DNA of 64,000 bases from Cupriavidus plantarum (GCF_905397285.1 NZ_CAJPUX010000004.1:62001-126000); one strand, 5' to 3'; shown: positions 34,179-43,766, counted from the stretch's first letter. A program made the numbers and translations. Notes: a model not told the origin generated them from the letters alone.

Positions 34179-35471
34179 GTGGTTTCTCTCATTGTTGCAG
34201 TAAGCCCTACCCAAGCCGTCGGTATCGAGTCAATGCTGGAGGATCGAACCGCCGGCACTTGGCGCACACGTGTACTAATGCGTCACTTGGGCGCGAAGCC
34301 CCACGACAAAGAGACAAACAACGCAGCCATTGAAAGTTTGGTGAAGGACCATCCGGCAGCCATTGTCGTTGCAGCGGCGAATCTTTGTGGGGCGTGGCTC
34401 GAAGACGAGTATCTCAAGGTAAAGAGACTGTCGAAAGACAGACTGCACCTTGCAGTGAAATCTTGGATTGAGTCAGAAGGCCTGTCCTGGCGGTTGAATG
34501 CCGAGAAATGCAGCCAACGAGGCAGCTTCAAGTGGCAAAAAATTGACGACTGGTGCAATCAATTCCGTCTTGTCGACCCAGAGCGAGGGCACCGCGTTGC
34601 AGCAGCGATCCTGTCTCAGCTGAAAGTGGCCACGGTCGCTGAAATGGCGGATTGGTTTGATGGTCTACCACCGGTCGACCACAGCGTCTTCTTTATTGGC
34701 GCGGACCCACACAGCGGTGACCACGGTCTCGTCAACATCCTTTCGGCACGCATTGAAGGTCCGAAGCTTATCGAAGCCACCAAACTGCAACTCCAGACAG
34801 CGAACGCAGAGGTGCGCTTGTTCGCTGATGCAGCTTGGAGCGGCGGGGAGTCCGAGCGTCGACTTGAATGCCTATACAAACCGTGCAACAAGAAGGCCAG
34901 CGTCATCGGCCACGGAAATAAACTTCACCTGCGATTCGCATACCTCACCACTACCGCACAGGAAGCCCTCACGAAGAAGATCAATGTTCTTGAGGCGACA
35001 GGTGCTTGTTCACCAAACAGCGTCCAATCATCGTGCCCTGAGAACAACCTTCTGCATGTCAATCCGACCGGTAAGACCAAGGGCTTGGCATTCCAACGCA
35101 AGGATCTGAACGACTATGTCGATCCCGCAAATTCCTCGTCAATGAGGGATATCTGCAAGAGCATAGGAGTGCAAATTGCCAAGAAGAGGCCTCTCGGCAC
35201 GGATGACGTTGCCTCCACCATCATGTTTGAGCACAGTATTCCTAGAGCAGTCTTGCCAGTGCTTATCTTCGGTGGCGCGAAGGTAAAAGCGCATGACGGT
35301 ACGGAGTTTGTTTGGAAAGCATTGGTAGGCAGCAGCCACGTGGAAAAACCAGCAAATGCCGACAACGATGTGCACTGCAAAGAATGTCCCCTGGTGCGCG
35401 ACGAGCGCGCAGCCCGAGAAGCGCAGGCGGCAGAGGCTGCTCAGGGAGAAGCATCCGCTGCTGCCGCTTAG
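34179..35471 (+). CDS. Phosphoribosyltransferase-like protein (conflict-system type)
   Basis: The 430-residue protein starts at GTG 34179; an ATG at 34233 is an alternative. Its layout resembles the phosphoribosyltransferase-like family of bacterial conflict systems: an N-terminal helical part with FKWQKIDDWCNQFRLVDPER (residues 117-136), a sheet with VFFIGADPHSGDHGL (170-184), a VRLFADAAWSGGESERRLEC region (212-231) that may be the PRPP-like loop, and a late DDVASTIMFEHSIPRAVLPV (342-361). The last 35 residues add a paired cysteine (HCKEC) and an Ala/Glu tail. The enzymatic activity is not known. Family recognition was by eye, from memory of motifs. Confidence 0.65.
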   Translation: MVSLIVAVSPTQAVGIESMLEDRTAGTWRTRVLMRHLGAKPHDKETNNAAIESLVKDHPAAIVVAAANLCGAWLEDEYLKVKRLSKDRLHLAVKSWIESEGLSWRLNAEKCSQRGSFKWQKIDDWCNQFRLVDPERGHRVAAAILSQLKVATVAEMADWFDGLPPVDHSVFFIGADPHSGDHGLVNILSARIEGPKLIEATKLQLQTANAEVRLFADAAWSGGESERRLECLYKPCNKKASVIGHGNKLHLRFAYLTTTAQEALTKKINVLEATGACSPNSVQSSCPENNLLHVNPTGKTKGLAFQRKDLNDYVDPANSSSMRDICKSIGVQIAKKRPLGTDDVASTIMFEHSIPRAVLPVLIFGGAKVKAHDGTEFVWKALVGSSHVEKPANADNDVHCKECPLVRDERAAREAQAAEAAQGEASAAAA

Positions 35472-35756
35472 TTCTTAAGCAGCAGCGCAGTTCGAAAGGG
35501 GCAACGCAAGACTCGCGTTGCCCCCCCCCCTCGAACCGATCCGCCAACGAGCAATCCAATACCCCGTCTCGAAGGCACAGATCTGGGCCTAATGGTTGGA
35601 TAGCAGCAATTGCGGCTCGTCTCACACTCGCAGTCTGAATTCCGCCACACACGCCCTCGCGTATGAACGTGCATACCTTGGCACGCACGAATTCTTCCCT
35701 CCGACACCTATGTGCTGGCACGCCCCCCCCGAGGCGGCCGCAACGATCCGGCATCG
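35472..35756. other. Convergent gap with long stem-loop and poly-C tracts
   Basis: Between two convergent units. It holds a 10-bp perfect stem GGGGCAACGC (35498-35507) / GCGTTGCCCC (35515-35524), continued outside by TTCGA/TCGAA (35491-35495 and 35531-35535), and runs of ten C (35521-35530) and eight C (about 35722). It probably terminates transcription from both sides. No gene is seen. Confidence 0.6.
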
Positions 35757-36131
35757 CTAGCCATTCTCAACAGCACTAGCCTCCCAGTGACCTTCGGCGT
35801 CCACCTTTAAGGCGCAGCCGTCTTGATACGGCAAGGCAGCGCGACGGGTGAGTGCCGCCTCTGCCGTCTCTCCCAGCCTTCGAATCATCCAATCGCCAGG
35901 AGCCAAATACACAAATGCGGATGGCCACACGTGGGGCGGAACAGGACCGATGCCGGCCTGGCTTATCACGGGCAATGAAAGCGGGGCAGCGCGTCGAACA
36001 CTTTCTGACGGAGGCAACACCGGTGTCGAAGGGATGACCGCAGGTCTCCAAAAGTCTGCTGGCTCCGACGTTTCGCTCGCGCGGGCCGAGGAAACGTCAG
36101 ATCTCAGGGGAGATGCCAAGCCGGCGAACAA
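35757..36131 (-). CDS. Small protein overlapping the AlbA_2-ATPase gene
   Basis: A 124-residue frame beginning 35 bp inside the end of the upstream ATPase gene, a typical operon overlap. The N-terminal 60 residues are proline/serine-rich (RPAVIPSTPVLPPSESV); the C-terminal half looks globular (VWPSAFVYLAPGDWMIRRLG, DGCALKVDAEGHWEAS). No family is recognised. It could be a regulatory or adaptor partner of the ATPase. Confidence is moderate, because the start lies within another gene. Confidence 0.5.
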   Translation of the reverse strand: MFAGLASPLRSDVSSARASETSEPADFWRPAVIPSTPVLPPSESVRRAAPLSLPVISQAGIGPVPPHVWPSAFVYLAPGDWMIRRLGETAEAALTRRAALPYQDGCALKVDAEGHWEASAVENG

Positions 36132-37392
36132 GCTCCTGCTGAAGCTCTAGGGTCGACAGCTTCTTCTTTCCCGCGTCGGTTTTCACATAGACCTCTTGCC
36201 CGCCGGTAGCAAATAGCAAAGTTCGTCGCATCGCGGGTACGCGAACCTCGACGATGTAGAGATCTTCGATGACTTTGAAGCGACCGTCGTTAATCGGATG
36301 AATTTCAATGCGATACGCGGTCGGTGCAATCGGAGGGACAATCTGAAACAGGCGCTCAGTAACGACTCGCCGCAGTTCGTCGCACTCGCGGACTGTGAGC
36401 CGCACACCGACAACTTCGCGGTCCTCATCTCGAATCCCCCAGAATATCGCGCCCTCCTGGATGTCTCCCGCGTTCAAAAACGCGACGGCGTATTGGTCGA
36501 CCACACCCTTAATAGAGCCCAGAGGGTTGCTTCCCTTGACCTCCTTAAATTCACACGTACGGTTTTCTTGACGCGAGAAGGTACTGCCCAGCACCCAAGC
36601 AGCCCTCTTTTGCGGCTTGAGATTGGGACGACGGGACTCATACCTGTAGTCATACTGGGCCAACGCATCAGACGCTACGTTAGTTCGTCCGTCCAGGGAT
36701 ATCAGTTGCTGTCCGGCACGTCCTGCATCCGCCGCAAAGACGATTACTTGCGAATCCTGCGCGCACGCTTGAAGCAGTTTTATCATCACTGAGTTCAAAT
36801 CCTGCGGCCAACGATCCCAATCGTCAACCAGCATCGGGAGCTTTACCCGCGCACGCCGACGGGCTGCTACCTGCCGGCTCAACTCCATCACGGCAACTTC
36901 TCCAGTCGAGCCTCCCCGATTGTGGAACACACCGCTTGCTCGGATGCGCATCCATACTAAGCCGTCCACGATTTGACGCGGAATTGCCCCTTCGACGTCT
37001 TCGATTCGTAAGCCATAGGGGTCCCACTGCCCAAGTCTAACGATGAGCTTCTGTCCTTCTGGGTCGGACATCGCAGATAGAGCTTCCAAGATCAGCGGAC
37101 CAGTAGTCTTGGAGACAGTCACTCTGTCATCCGCGTCCCTGGTGACCGAGAGTTCTGCAACCTCCACTTGACTGCCCTCCTCCATCACGAGCTCCACTTC
37201 AGATGGGCCGAATCCGTCCTGTTTCACGGAAAGAGCGGGCCTTCCCACAATGGCGGCAAGCATTGCACCGGCGAGCTGGGTTTTCCCAGATGCGTTTCTA
37301 CCCGTTACCCAATTGACCTCGCCCGGGGAGAAGCAATACTCGCCATCTGAGAACGGGCCGAAATTTCGGACTGTCACTTTCGTAAAGTTCAT
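36097..37392 (-). CDS. Compact ABC/SMC-type ATPase fused to a Schlafen AlbA_2 domain
   Basis: The 431-residue protein has two parts. Residues 1-240 are a minimal ABC/SMC-like ATPase: VTVRNFGPFSDG start, Walker A GRNASGKTQ (31-39), a signature-like GSTGEVAVMELSRQ (161-174), Walker B PMLVDDWDRW (186-195) and a His-less switch region; no coiled-coil insert is present. Residues 275-405 match the Schlafen AlbA_2 domain (RTCEFKEVKGSNPLGSIKGV, AVAFLNAGDIQEGAIFWGIR, DREVVGVRLT), which in Schlafen relatives binds or cleaves nucleic acid. The combination in so short a protein is unusual. It is followed by a small overlapping gene, and a defence role is inferred from the island context. Confidence 0.8.
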   Translation of the reverse strand: MNFTKVTVRNFGPFSDGEYCFSPGEVNWVTGRNASGKTQLAGAMLAAIVGRPALSVKQDGFGPSEVELVMEEGSQVEVAELSVTRDADDRVTVSKTTGPLILEALSAMSDPEGQKLIVRLGQWDPYGLRIEDVEGAIPRQIVDGLVWMRIRASGVFHNRGGSTGEVAVMELSRQVAARRRARVKLPMLVDDWDRWPQDLNSVMIKLLQACAQDSQVIVFAADAGRAGQQLISLDGRTNVASDALAQYDYRYESRRPNLKPQKRAAWVLGSTFSRQENRTCEFKEVKGSNPLGSIKGVVDQYAVAFLNAGDIQEGAIFWGIRDEDREVVGVRLTVRECDELRRVVTERLFQIVPPIAPTAYRIEIHPINDGRFKVIEDLYIVEVRVPAMRRTLLFATGGQEVYVKTDAGKKKLSTLELQQELVRRLGISPEI

Positions 37393-37884
37393 GAATTCTC
37401 GCTAACCAAGGGCGCGACAAGCCCGTCCTTTAGAGGTTTCTCGGGACGTAGTAGGTTAGCGCATGTGGCCTCTTGCACCGGTTGGGCGCGGCGACCTATC
37501 TCGTCTGGCGTGCTTCCTTTTCGGTATGACGCTCCTACGATACGTAGCAATTTCCCTGTGAAAACGAAAAGTGAAGCTCGTCGTCACTACGGGTCGTGAG
37601 CACCCTGCGCACTCCTACCTCGTTACGAAAGCCCCAAATTCCGGCGGACTTTCTACCGTGGTAGTTCGTGTTCTGCTGCGAGGCATGCTGCTTGTAGGCG
37701 TCGCCAATCACCACGAGAGAGCCATGGAGTGCGACCAATACATTTGGGAAGCACACTTTTGCATAGGAAAGCGCTTTTATGTTTAGGACAGCATTGTAAT
37801 GTGCAAACAGGCTTTTTATGTCCGAGGTCAGAGGATCCTCCGATCTATACTCCCCACATCCCACCCTTCATCCCCCACCAAATA
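37393..37884. other. Right boundary of the accessory region, no gene recognised
   Basis: A 492-bp gap. A 109-residue reverse frame (37535-37864) and short forward frames exist, but none has recognisable domains or ribosome sites. Base composition changes from mixed to GC-rich across this gap, so it may be the right edge of the inserted region. No tRNA or direct repeat was found by eye. Confidence 0.5.
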
Positions 37885-38577
37885 ATGGAATACGCCCCCG
37901 GTATCAGCCACCTCGCAGGTCTTCTTGCCGACCCGGGTCGGGCCGCCATGCTGTGGGCGCTCATGGATGGTAGTGCGCGCCCTGCCGGGGAACTGGCGTT
38001 GATTGCGGGGTTGTCGGCCTCTTCCACCAGTGGGCATTTGAATCGGTTGTCCGAGGGTGGGTTGCTGGCGGTGGAGACGCGGGGGCGTAACCGGTATTAC
38101 CGGCTTTCCACGCCGGAGATTGGCGTGGCGATCGAGGCGTTGGCTTCGGCTTCGCTGGCCAGTCAGCCGCCGCGGCTGCGGGCGGTGCCGGTGTCGCGGA
38201 CCGCGCCGCCTGCCTTGCGGCAGGCGCGGACCTGTTATGACCATATGGCCGGTGAACTTGCAGTGGGCGTTTTCGATCGTATGAGGAACTCGGGATGGGT
38301 GGTCGTCGAGGGCACCTCGGTGGACCTCACGGCCGAGGGAGCCGAAGCGATGGTCGGGCTCGGTATCGACCTCGGCGACGCGCGCCGGAAGCGGCGGCAG
38401 TTTGCCTGCACCTGCCCCGACTGGAGCGAGCGGAAGCCGCATCTCGGAGGTGCGCTCGGGGCGGCGATGTTGCAGAACATGCTGACGCAGGGATGGATCG
38501 AAACCACCGCCACGTCGCGCGCGTTGCGGGTGACGCCGCGGGGACAACGGGCGATTGCGGGGATCGCGGCCGCATAG
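37885..38577 (+). CDS. ArsR-family winged-helix regulator
   Basis: The ATG at 37885 (MEYAPGISHLAGLLADPGRA) gives 230 residues. The ArsR-type helix-turn-helix (AMLWALMDGSARPAGELALI, LSASSTSGHLNRL, GRNRYYRLS) occupies residues 10-85. The C-terminal half includes CTCPDWSERKPHLGGALGAA, with cysteines and histidine that might sense metal or redox state, and ends with a second winged-helix-like segment. Longer frames to 37729 lack support. It resembles regulators next to small transporters, but no partner gene is adjacent. Confidence 0.88.
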   Translation: MEYAPGISHLAGLLADPGRAAMLWALMDGSARPAGELALIAGLSASSTSGHLNRLSEGGLLAVETRGRNRYYRLSTPEIGVAIEALASASLASQPPRLRAVPVSRTAPPALRQARTCYDHMAGELAVGVFDRMRNSGWVVVEGTSVDLTAEGAEAMVGLGIDLGDARRKRRQFACTCPDWSERKPHLGGALGAAMLQNMLTQGWIETTATSRALRVTPRGQRAIAGIAAA

Positions 38578-38683
38578 CGGTCAGCCACTCACGCACGCGC
38601 CTGGTGGTTGCCTCGCACCCCCGCCCTGCGGCATCATCCCGTCCCTGCAAACGACTGAACCGGCAAGACAAGGAGACCGAACG

Positions 38684-39190
38684 ATGGCGATTGAACTGGA
38701 AGACGACGCGGCCGATGCGGTCAGCCGGCTCATCGGGCTGATCAACCTTGGAGACAGCGCGCAGACCGAGCGTCAGCAGGCGCTGTTCGACGAATCGCTC
38801 GAAGACGCCGAGGAAGACGATGCCGATGGCGAGGAACTGCTCTGGGTCCTCAAGGACATCATCGACTGGGAGTCGGGCTTCTATGTCGATTGGAAGGATG
38901 CCGAATCGTTTATCGGCAGCATGAACCAGCTGTGCGAGCGGATCGATCTCGAGATCGACTGGGGCGTGGAGGACACCGAGGATGAGGACTTCCTGGAGAG
39001 CACCAGTGTCCCCGAACTCATGGAGATCGCGTTCAATCAGCTGCGCGTGGCGGGCTATACGCTGTGGAACTGGGACACCGGCGGCGACGCCTACGCGGGA
39101 TGGATCACGCGTAGCGAGGACGATGAGGAGATGATCGAGATCGCCGAGACGCTCAACATCGAGCTACGTACCGGCGATCAGCCTTATTGA
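38684..39190 (+). CDS. Acidic DUF6630-like protein
   Basis: The ATG at 38684 follows AAGGAG (38670-38675) and gives 168 residues, strongly acidic (DESLEDAEEDDADGEELLWV). The ending (RVAGYTLWNWDTGGDAYAGW followed by ITRSEDDEEMIEIAETLNIE) matches, to my reading, the DUF6630 group of unknown function. It is cytosolic with no membrane segment. The ArsR gene lies upstream on the same strand and a convergent LysR gene downstream. Function unknown. Confidence 0.8.
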   Translation: MAIELEDDAADAVSRLIGLINLGDSAQTERQQALFDESLEDAEEDDADGEELLWVLKDIIDWESGFYVDWKDAESFIGSMNQLCERIDLEIDWGVEDTEDEDFLESTSVPELMEIAFNQLRVAGYTLWNWDTGGDAYAGWITRSEDDEEMIEIAETLNIELRTGDQPY

Positions 39191-39193
39191 CCT

Positions 39194-40282
39194 TCAAACC
39201 CCGTCGTCAAGCGTGACGATGGGGGGTGTGCCGTCTGGCGGGGGCACCAACGCGCCATCGATACCCCCCGCCACGTGGATCCCGGCACCGGCATCCGCGA
39301 GTCCATCGGGCAAACCCAGCGACTCTGCCGTCAGCGTCGCCCACTTCGGCGCCGCGCCAAGCAGCGTGCGTGGGATAGGCTTGCGGCCGTCCGGCACGCC
39401 CAGGGTTTCCTCCAGCACATCAAGGAATGCACGCACGCTCGCCGGCATCAGCTTGCGCGCGGGCATGAGTACATAGACCTTCAGCGGCGACGACATGTAA
39501 TTGGGCAGCACGCGAACCAGCTGGCCATGGCCGAGCTGCTCCTGCACGAAGCGCGGCGACAGCCGTGCGACGCCGAGTCCGTCGATCGCGCCCTTGAGCC
39601 GCACTTCCGCGTTGTGCGTGCAGATGCGCGGCTCCACCTCCATCGTGTGCATTTCCACACCGTCGCGCAGAAATTCCCAGCGACCGTCGTCGATGCTGCC
39701 CAGCGTCGGCCAGCCTTCGAGGTCCTGCGGCACGCGCGGCAGGCCGCGCTCGCGGATCAGCGATGGCGCCGCATAGAACGCGCGCTCGATCAGCACCACG
39801 CGCTTGCTGGCGAACGAGCTGTCGTGGAGACCCGTATCCGTCATCACGAACGCGAGGTCATACCCGTGCCGGATCAGATCGGGTTGGTCCCAACTGACGT
39901 CGAGCTGCACGCGCAGCGACGGATGCAGCTTGAGCAGCCGCGACAGCGAGGGAGAGAGATGTTGGGAGCCCACTTCGTAGGGCGTGGCGATGCGCAGCGT
40001 GCCGCTGACCTCCGCGCTGACGGACGCGGCTTCCGCGCTGATCTCGCGCAATTCGCCGAATAGCGGCGCGACCCGCTCGTAGAGTTGCTGCCCGCGCTGC
40101 GTCACGCGCACGCGGCGCGTCGTGCGTTCGAACAACCGGATGCCAAGCTGACCTTCGAGCCGCGCCACCGCGGCGCTCGCCGATGACTTGGGGACCTCGG
40201 CAAGCTCCGCGCCTTGGGTGAACCCCCCGCCTTCCACCACGCGGCAGAAGATTTCCCAGTCCTTCCAGTCGATCGATTTCAT
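39194..40282 (-). CDS. LysR-family transcriptional regulator with C-terminal extension
   Basis: The ATG at 40282 (MKSIDWKDWEIFCRVVEGGG) gives 362 residues, about 60 longer than normal LysR proteins. The helix-turn-helix (GFTQGAELAEVPKSSASAAV) and effector domain are normal to about residue 295. The rest (TLLGAAPKWATLTAESLGLP, GLADAGAGIHVAGGIDGALV) is an unusual extension. It is divergent from the carotenoid oxygenase gene and probably controls it. Confidence 0.92.
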   Translation of the reverse strand: MKSIDWKDWEIFCRVVEGGGFTQGAELAEVPKSSASAAVARLEGQLGIRLFERTTRRVRVTQRGQQLYERVAPLFGELREISAEAASVSAEVSGTLRIATPYEVGSQHLSPSLSRLLKLHPSLRVQLDVSWDQPDLIRHGYDLAFVMTDTGLHDSSFASKRVVLIERAFYAAPSLIRERGLPRVPQDLEGWPTLGSIDDGRWEFLRDGVEMHTMEVEPRICTHNAEVRLKGAIDGLGVARLSPRFVQEQLGHGQLVRVLPNYMSSPLKVYVLMPARKLMPASVRAFLDVLEETLGVPDGRKPIPRTLLGAAPKWATLTAESLGLPDGLADAGAGIHVAGGIDGALVPPPDGTPPIVTLDDGV

Positions 40283-40512
40283 CCGGTACTCCGTGCGTCG
40301 GCGCCCATCCGGACGCCGACCGCGATTGTCCCACAACATGAACAATGATGAAGTCCACGTTCCCGGCAGGGTTAAGCGGCGGCGGAGACGTTTCGCGCGA
40401 CGTTTCGCGTTCGGCCAACGGATTCGTATTCGCACGCTTCCCCTTGGCTGGGCCCGCCCGAACTGTCAAGATGCCGCTACCGCTCTCGAACGACCGGCAC
40501 ACGAGGTACCGC

Positions 40513-41913
40513 ATGAGCCTGCCCTTTCCTCCCCACTTCTACTTGTCCGGCAACTTCGCGCCTATCTCGATAGAGGGCGAAGCGCATGACCTGCCCATCG
40601 TCGGCGAGTTGCCGCGTGCGCTGCATGGCACCCTGTATCGCAACGGACCGAACCCACAGTTCGCGCCACGGGACAATGACTACCACTGGTTCACCGGCGA
40701 TGGCATGGTCCACGCGTTCGAACTCGAGGATGGCCGCGCCCGTTACCGCAACCGATGGGTCCGGACGCGCAAGTTCGAACTGGAGCGCGCGGCGGGGCAG
40801 GCGCTGTTCGGCAGCTGGGGCAACCCCGCGACGACCGATCCCTCGGTGCGCGACGAGACATCGAACCTCGCAAATACCAACGTCGTCTGGCATGCCGGCC
40901 GATTGCTCGCGCTCGAAGAAGCCGATCCGCCGGTCGAACTGGATCCGCGCACGCTCGCCACGCGGGGCGAGTACCGCTACGACGGCAACCTGCGCGGCGC
41001 GATGACCGCGCATCCGAAGATCGATCCCGTTACCGGAGAGATGGTGTACTTCGCGTATTCGGCCTCTGGCCCGCTGTCCAACGGCGTGGCATTCGGCGTC
41101 GTCGATGGGGAGGGACGCATCGCGCGCACCGCGTCGTTCGATGCGCCGTTCTCGAGCATGGTGCACGACTTCCTTGTGACACCGCGCTATGCGCTGTTTC
41201 CGATCCTGCCGATCGTCGGCAGCATGGAACGCGCGATGCGGGGAGAGTCGATGTACCTGTGGGAGCCCGACCGTGGCGCGCATATCGGCATCCTCCCGCG
41301 CGATGGCGACGTGGCGAAGCTCCGCTGGTTCCGCGGGGAGTCCTGCTACGTGTTCCACACGATGAACGCCTGGGAAGACGGGGATCTGATTCACGCCGAC
41401 GTGCTGCAGTACGACAACCCCGGCATGTTCAACCCCGGCGCCACGGGGCCGGGCACGCGCGCCCGGTTGTGCCGCTGGACCTTCGACATGGCCGGCGACA
41501 GCGATACGTTTCAGCGCACATGGCTCGACGATCTAGGTAGCGAGTTCCCGCGCATCGACGATCGCTACACGACGCTGCCGTACCGGCATGGCTACTTCGC
41601 GTCGCGCATGCACGCGGATTCGCTACGTTCCACGTACGACACGCTCGTGCATGTCGATCAGCTGACGGGCAAGCGGCGCATGCACACGCTGCCGCTCGGC
41701 GATGCGTTGTCGGAGCCTGTCTTCGTCCCGCGCGGGGACGATGCCGATGAAGGCGATGGCTGGCTGCTGGCCACGGTCTATCGTGGCCAGCAGCATCGCA
41801 GCGATCTAGTGGTGTATGACGCGGACGACGTCTCCGCGGGCCCCGTAGCGACGGTGCAGCTATCGCACCGCGTGCCGTACGGCTTCCACGGGAACTGGGT
41901 GCCCGCGGTGTAG
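40513..41913 (+). CDS. Carotenoid oxygenase-family enzyme
   Basis: Non-heme iron cleavage dioxygenase of 466 residues. The ATG at 40513 (MSLPFPPHFYLSGNFAPISI) is the conserved start type; the frame extends to 40345 without support. The four iron-binding histidines are visible in TAHPKID, SSMVHDFLVT, YVFHTMNAW and the C-terminal YGFHGNWVP. Members cleave carotenoids, stilbenes or lignin-derived phenylpropenes such as isoeugenol. In this organism a phenylpropanoid-type substrate is as likely as carotenoid, but it cannot be settled from sequence. Confidence 0.93.
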   Translation: MSLPFPPHFYLSGNFAPISIEGEAHDLPIVGELPRALHGTLYRNGPNPQFAPRDNDYHWFTGDGMVHAFELEDGRARYRNRWVRTRKFELERAAGQALFGSWGNPATTDPSVRDETSNLANTNVVWHAGRLLALEEADPPVELDPRTLATRGEYRYDGNLRGAMTAHPKIDPVTGEMVYFAYSASGPLSNGVAFGVVDGEGRIARTASFDAPFSSMVHDFLVTPRYALFPILPIVGSMERAMRGESMYLWEPDRGAHIGILPRDGDVAKLRWFRGESCYVFHTMNAWEDGDLIHADVLQYDNPGMFNPGATGPGTRARLCRWTFDMAGDSDTFQRTWLDDLGSEFPRIDDRYTTLPYRHGYFASRMHADSLRSTYDTLVHVDQLTGKRRMHTLPLGDALSEPVFVPRGDDADEGDGWLLATVYRGQQHRSDLVVYDADDVSAGPVATVQLSHRVPYGFHGNWVPAV

Positions 41914-41951
41914 GTCACCCACGCCCCTCAACGCCCCAGGCCCTCAGGCCC

Positions 41952-43586
41952 TCAGGCCGCGATGGCCTGACGCGGCTGCCAGGCGCCCGCCTGCGGCGCT
42001 TCGATCAGCCGCGACGTCATGACCTGCCCGCTCGGCAGCCGGAAGAACGAGACGGCTTCGTCGAGCTCGCGCCCCTGCTCTTCCAGCGAGCGCGACGCCG
42101 TCGCGGCCTCGTGCACGAGCGTGGCGTTCTGCTGCGTGACCTGATCGATCTGCACGATCGCCTGGTTCACCTGTTCGATACCGCGGCCCTGCTCCGCCGA
42201 AGCCGAGGAGATCTCCTGCACGATCGCGGTCACGCGGCCCACGGCGTCGGTCACCGCGCTCATGGTCTGCCCCGCTTCGCTTGCGAGGGACGAACCGGCG
42301 GTGACCTGCTCCACCGACGTCTCGATCAACTCCTTGATCTCCTTGGCGGCATTCGACGAGCGCTGCGCGAGGCTACGCACCTCGCTGGCCACGACGGCGA
42401 AGCCGCGGCCCTGTTCGCCCGCGCGCGCGGCTTCCACGGCGGCATTGAGCGCGAGGATGTTCGTCTGGAACGCGATGCTCTCGATGATGCCGGTGATCTC
42501 CGCAATCTTGACCGAGCTGGCGCTGATGCCCTCCATCGTGTGCACCACGCGGCCAACGGTCTCGCTGCCACGCTGCGCGACATCGGCGGCGGTGCGAGCG
42601 AGGTCGCTCGCCTGGCGCGCGTTCTCGGCGTTGTGGCGCACCGTGGCGGTGAGCTCTTCCATGCTTGCGGCGGTCTCTTCAAGCGACGCGGCCTGCTGTT
42701 CGGTGCGGCTCGACAGATCCATGTTGCCGTTGGCGATCTCCGCGGTGGCAATGCCGATGTTCGCGCTCGAGTCGCGTACGCGCGCCACCGTTTCGGTCAG
42801 GCGATCGTTCATGTCGCGCAGGGCGCCCAGCAGCCGGCCCGTCTCGTCATCCGACGTCACGTCGATGCGCGTGCCGAGTTCGCCGCGCGCCACCGTGCGC
42901 GCGAGTTCCACCGCCCGCTGGATAGGGCCCGTAATCGCGCGCGTCAGCAGCAGTCCGCCGATCAGGCCGAACGCCACGGCGGCGATCGACGCAACGATCA
43001 GCAGGTTGCGCTGCGTCACGTAGTCGTCCTGCAAGCGCCGCACCATCTCGTGCTGCCGCTCGTACGTGAAACTCAGATAGGCGTCGGTAGCCTTGACCAG
43101 CGCCGCCAGCAACGGGCGGCACTCCGCGTTCATCTTCGCGATGGCTGCCCCCTGCTGCTTGTCGAGCGCCAGACCGACGATCGCGGTGGCAACCGGCCCG
43201 TACCTGGCCTCCACGCGGTCCACTTCGCCCACCAGATCGCGCGCGCCCTGGCTTGCATTCCCGCGCACGATCATGTCCTTGAGCCTGGCGAGGTTCTTCG
43301 TCACATCGTCATGCGCGCGCAGGACCTCGGTACGCTCGAGTTCGAGGTCCGCGGGCGTGGTCACGAGGACAAGATTGCGCGCGGCGATCGCGCGGCGATC
43401 CACCGCCGTGCGGACCTCGATGGCCATGTTGGCGCGTGCGTTGAGTCCGTTGATGTACTCGTTGAAGCCATCGATGGCGCGATTGAGCGCGTATAGCGAT
43501 AACCCTGACACCACCAGCACGACAAGTGCCAGCACGCCGAAGCCAGCCAGCAGCTTCGTCTTGATGGATAGATTGCGGAATGCCAC
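41952..43586 (-). CDS. Methyl-accepting chemotaxis protein
   Basis: Inner-membrane chemoreceptor of 544 residues: first helix ([20 protein letters not shown]), a periplasmic four-helix-bundle domain (about residues 30-190), second helix ([20 protein letters not shown]), HAMP linker, and cytoplasmic signalling domain with the conserved hairpin ([40 protein letters not shown]). It couples ligand sensing to CheA. It ends QPRQAIAA rather than a typical NWETF methylation-enzyme tether. The ligand is unknown. Confidence 0.96.
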   Translation of the reverse strand: MAFRNLSIKTKLLAGFGVLALVVLVVSGLSLYALNRAIDGFNEYINGLNARANMAIEVRTAVDRRAIAARNLVLVTTPADLELERTEVLRAHDDVTKNLARLKDMIVRGNASQGARDLVGEVDRVEARYGPVATAIVGLALDKQQGAAIAKMNAECRPLLAALVKATDAYLSFTYERQHEMVRRLQDDYVTQRNLLIVASIAAVAFGLIGGLLLTRAITGPIQRAVELARTVARGELGTRIDVTSDDETGRLLGALRDMNDRLTETVARVRDSSANIGIATAEIANGNMDLSSRTEQQAASLEETAASMEELTATVRHNAENARQASDLARTAADVAQRGSETVGRVVHTMEGISASSVKIAEITGIIESIAFQTNILALNAAVEAARAGEQGRGFAVVASEVRSLAQRSSNAAKEIKELIETSVEQVTAGSSLASEAGQTMSAVTDAVGRVTAIVQEISSASAEQGRGIEQVNQAIVQIDQVTQQNATLVHEAATASRSLEEQGRELDEAVSFFRLPSGQVMTSRLIEAPQAGAWQPRQAIAA

Positions 43587-43766
43587 GGCTCTTCCCCCCT
43601 CTTTCTCTTCCCGGTTGCAATAAAGAGACGCGCCCGCTAGTGACGCGTTGCACCGCTGAATGAGCCCGTTCCTGCATATCTGTGCGGCAACTTATGCGAT
43701 CTTGTAGTCGTTGTCGCCAGACATTTGTTTGTGAGCAGCCTAACGGCAGATTCGGCCGTAGCTAAC

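Noticed and set aside
37535..37864. Reverse-strand frame of 109 codons in the right boundary gap
   Set aside because: No recognisable domain, no good ribosome site, and codon use unlike neighbouring genes; treated as intergenic.
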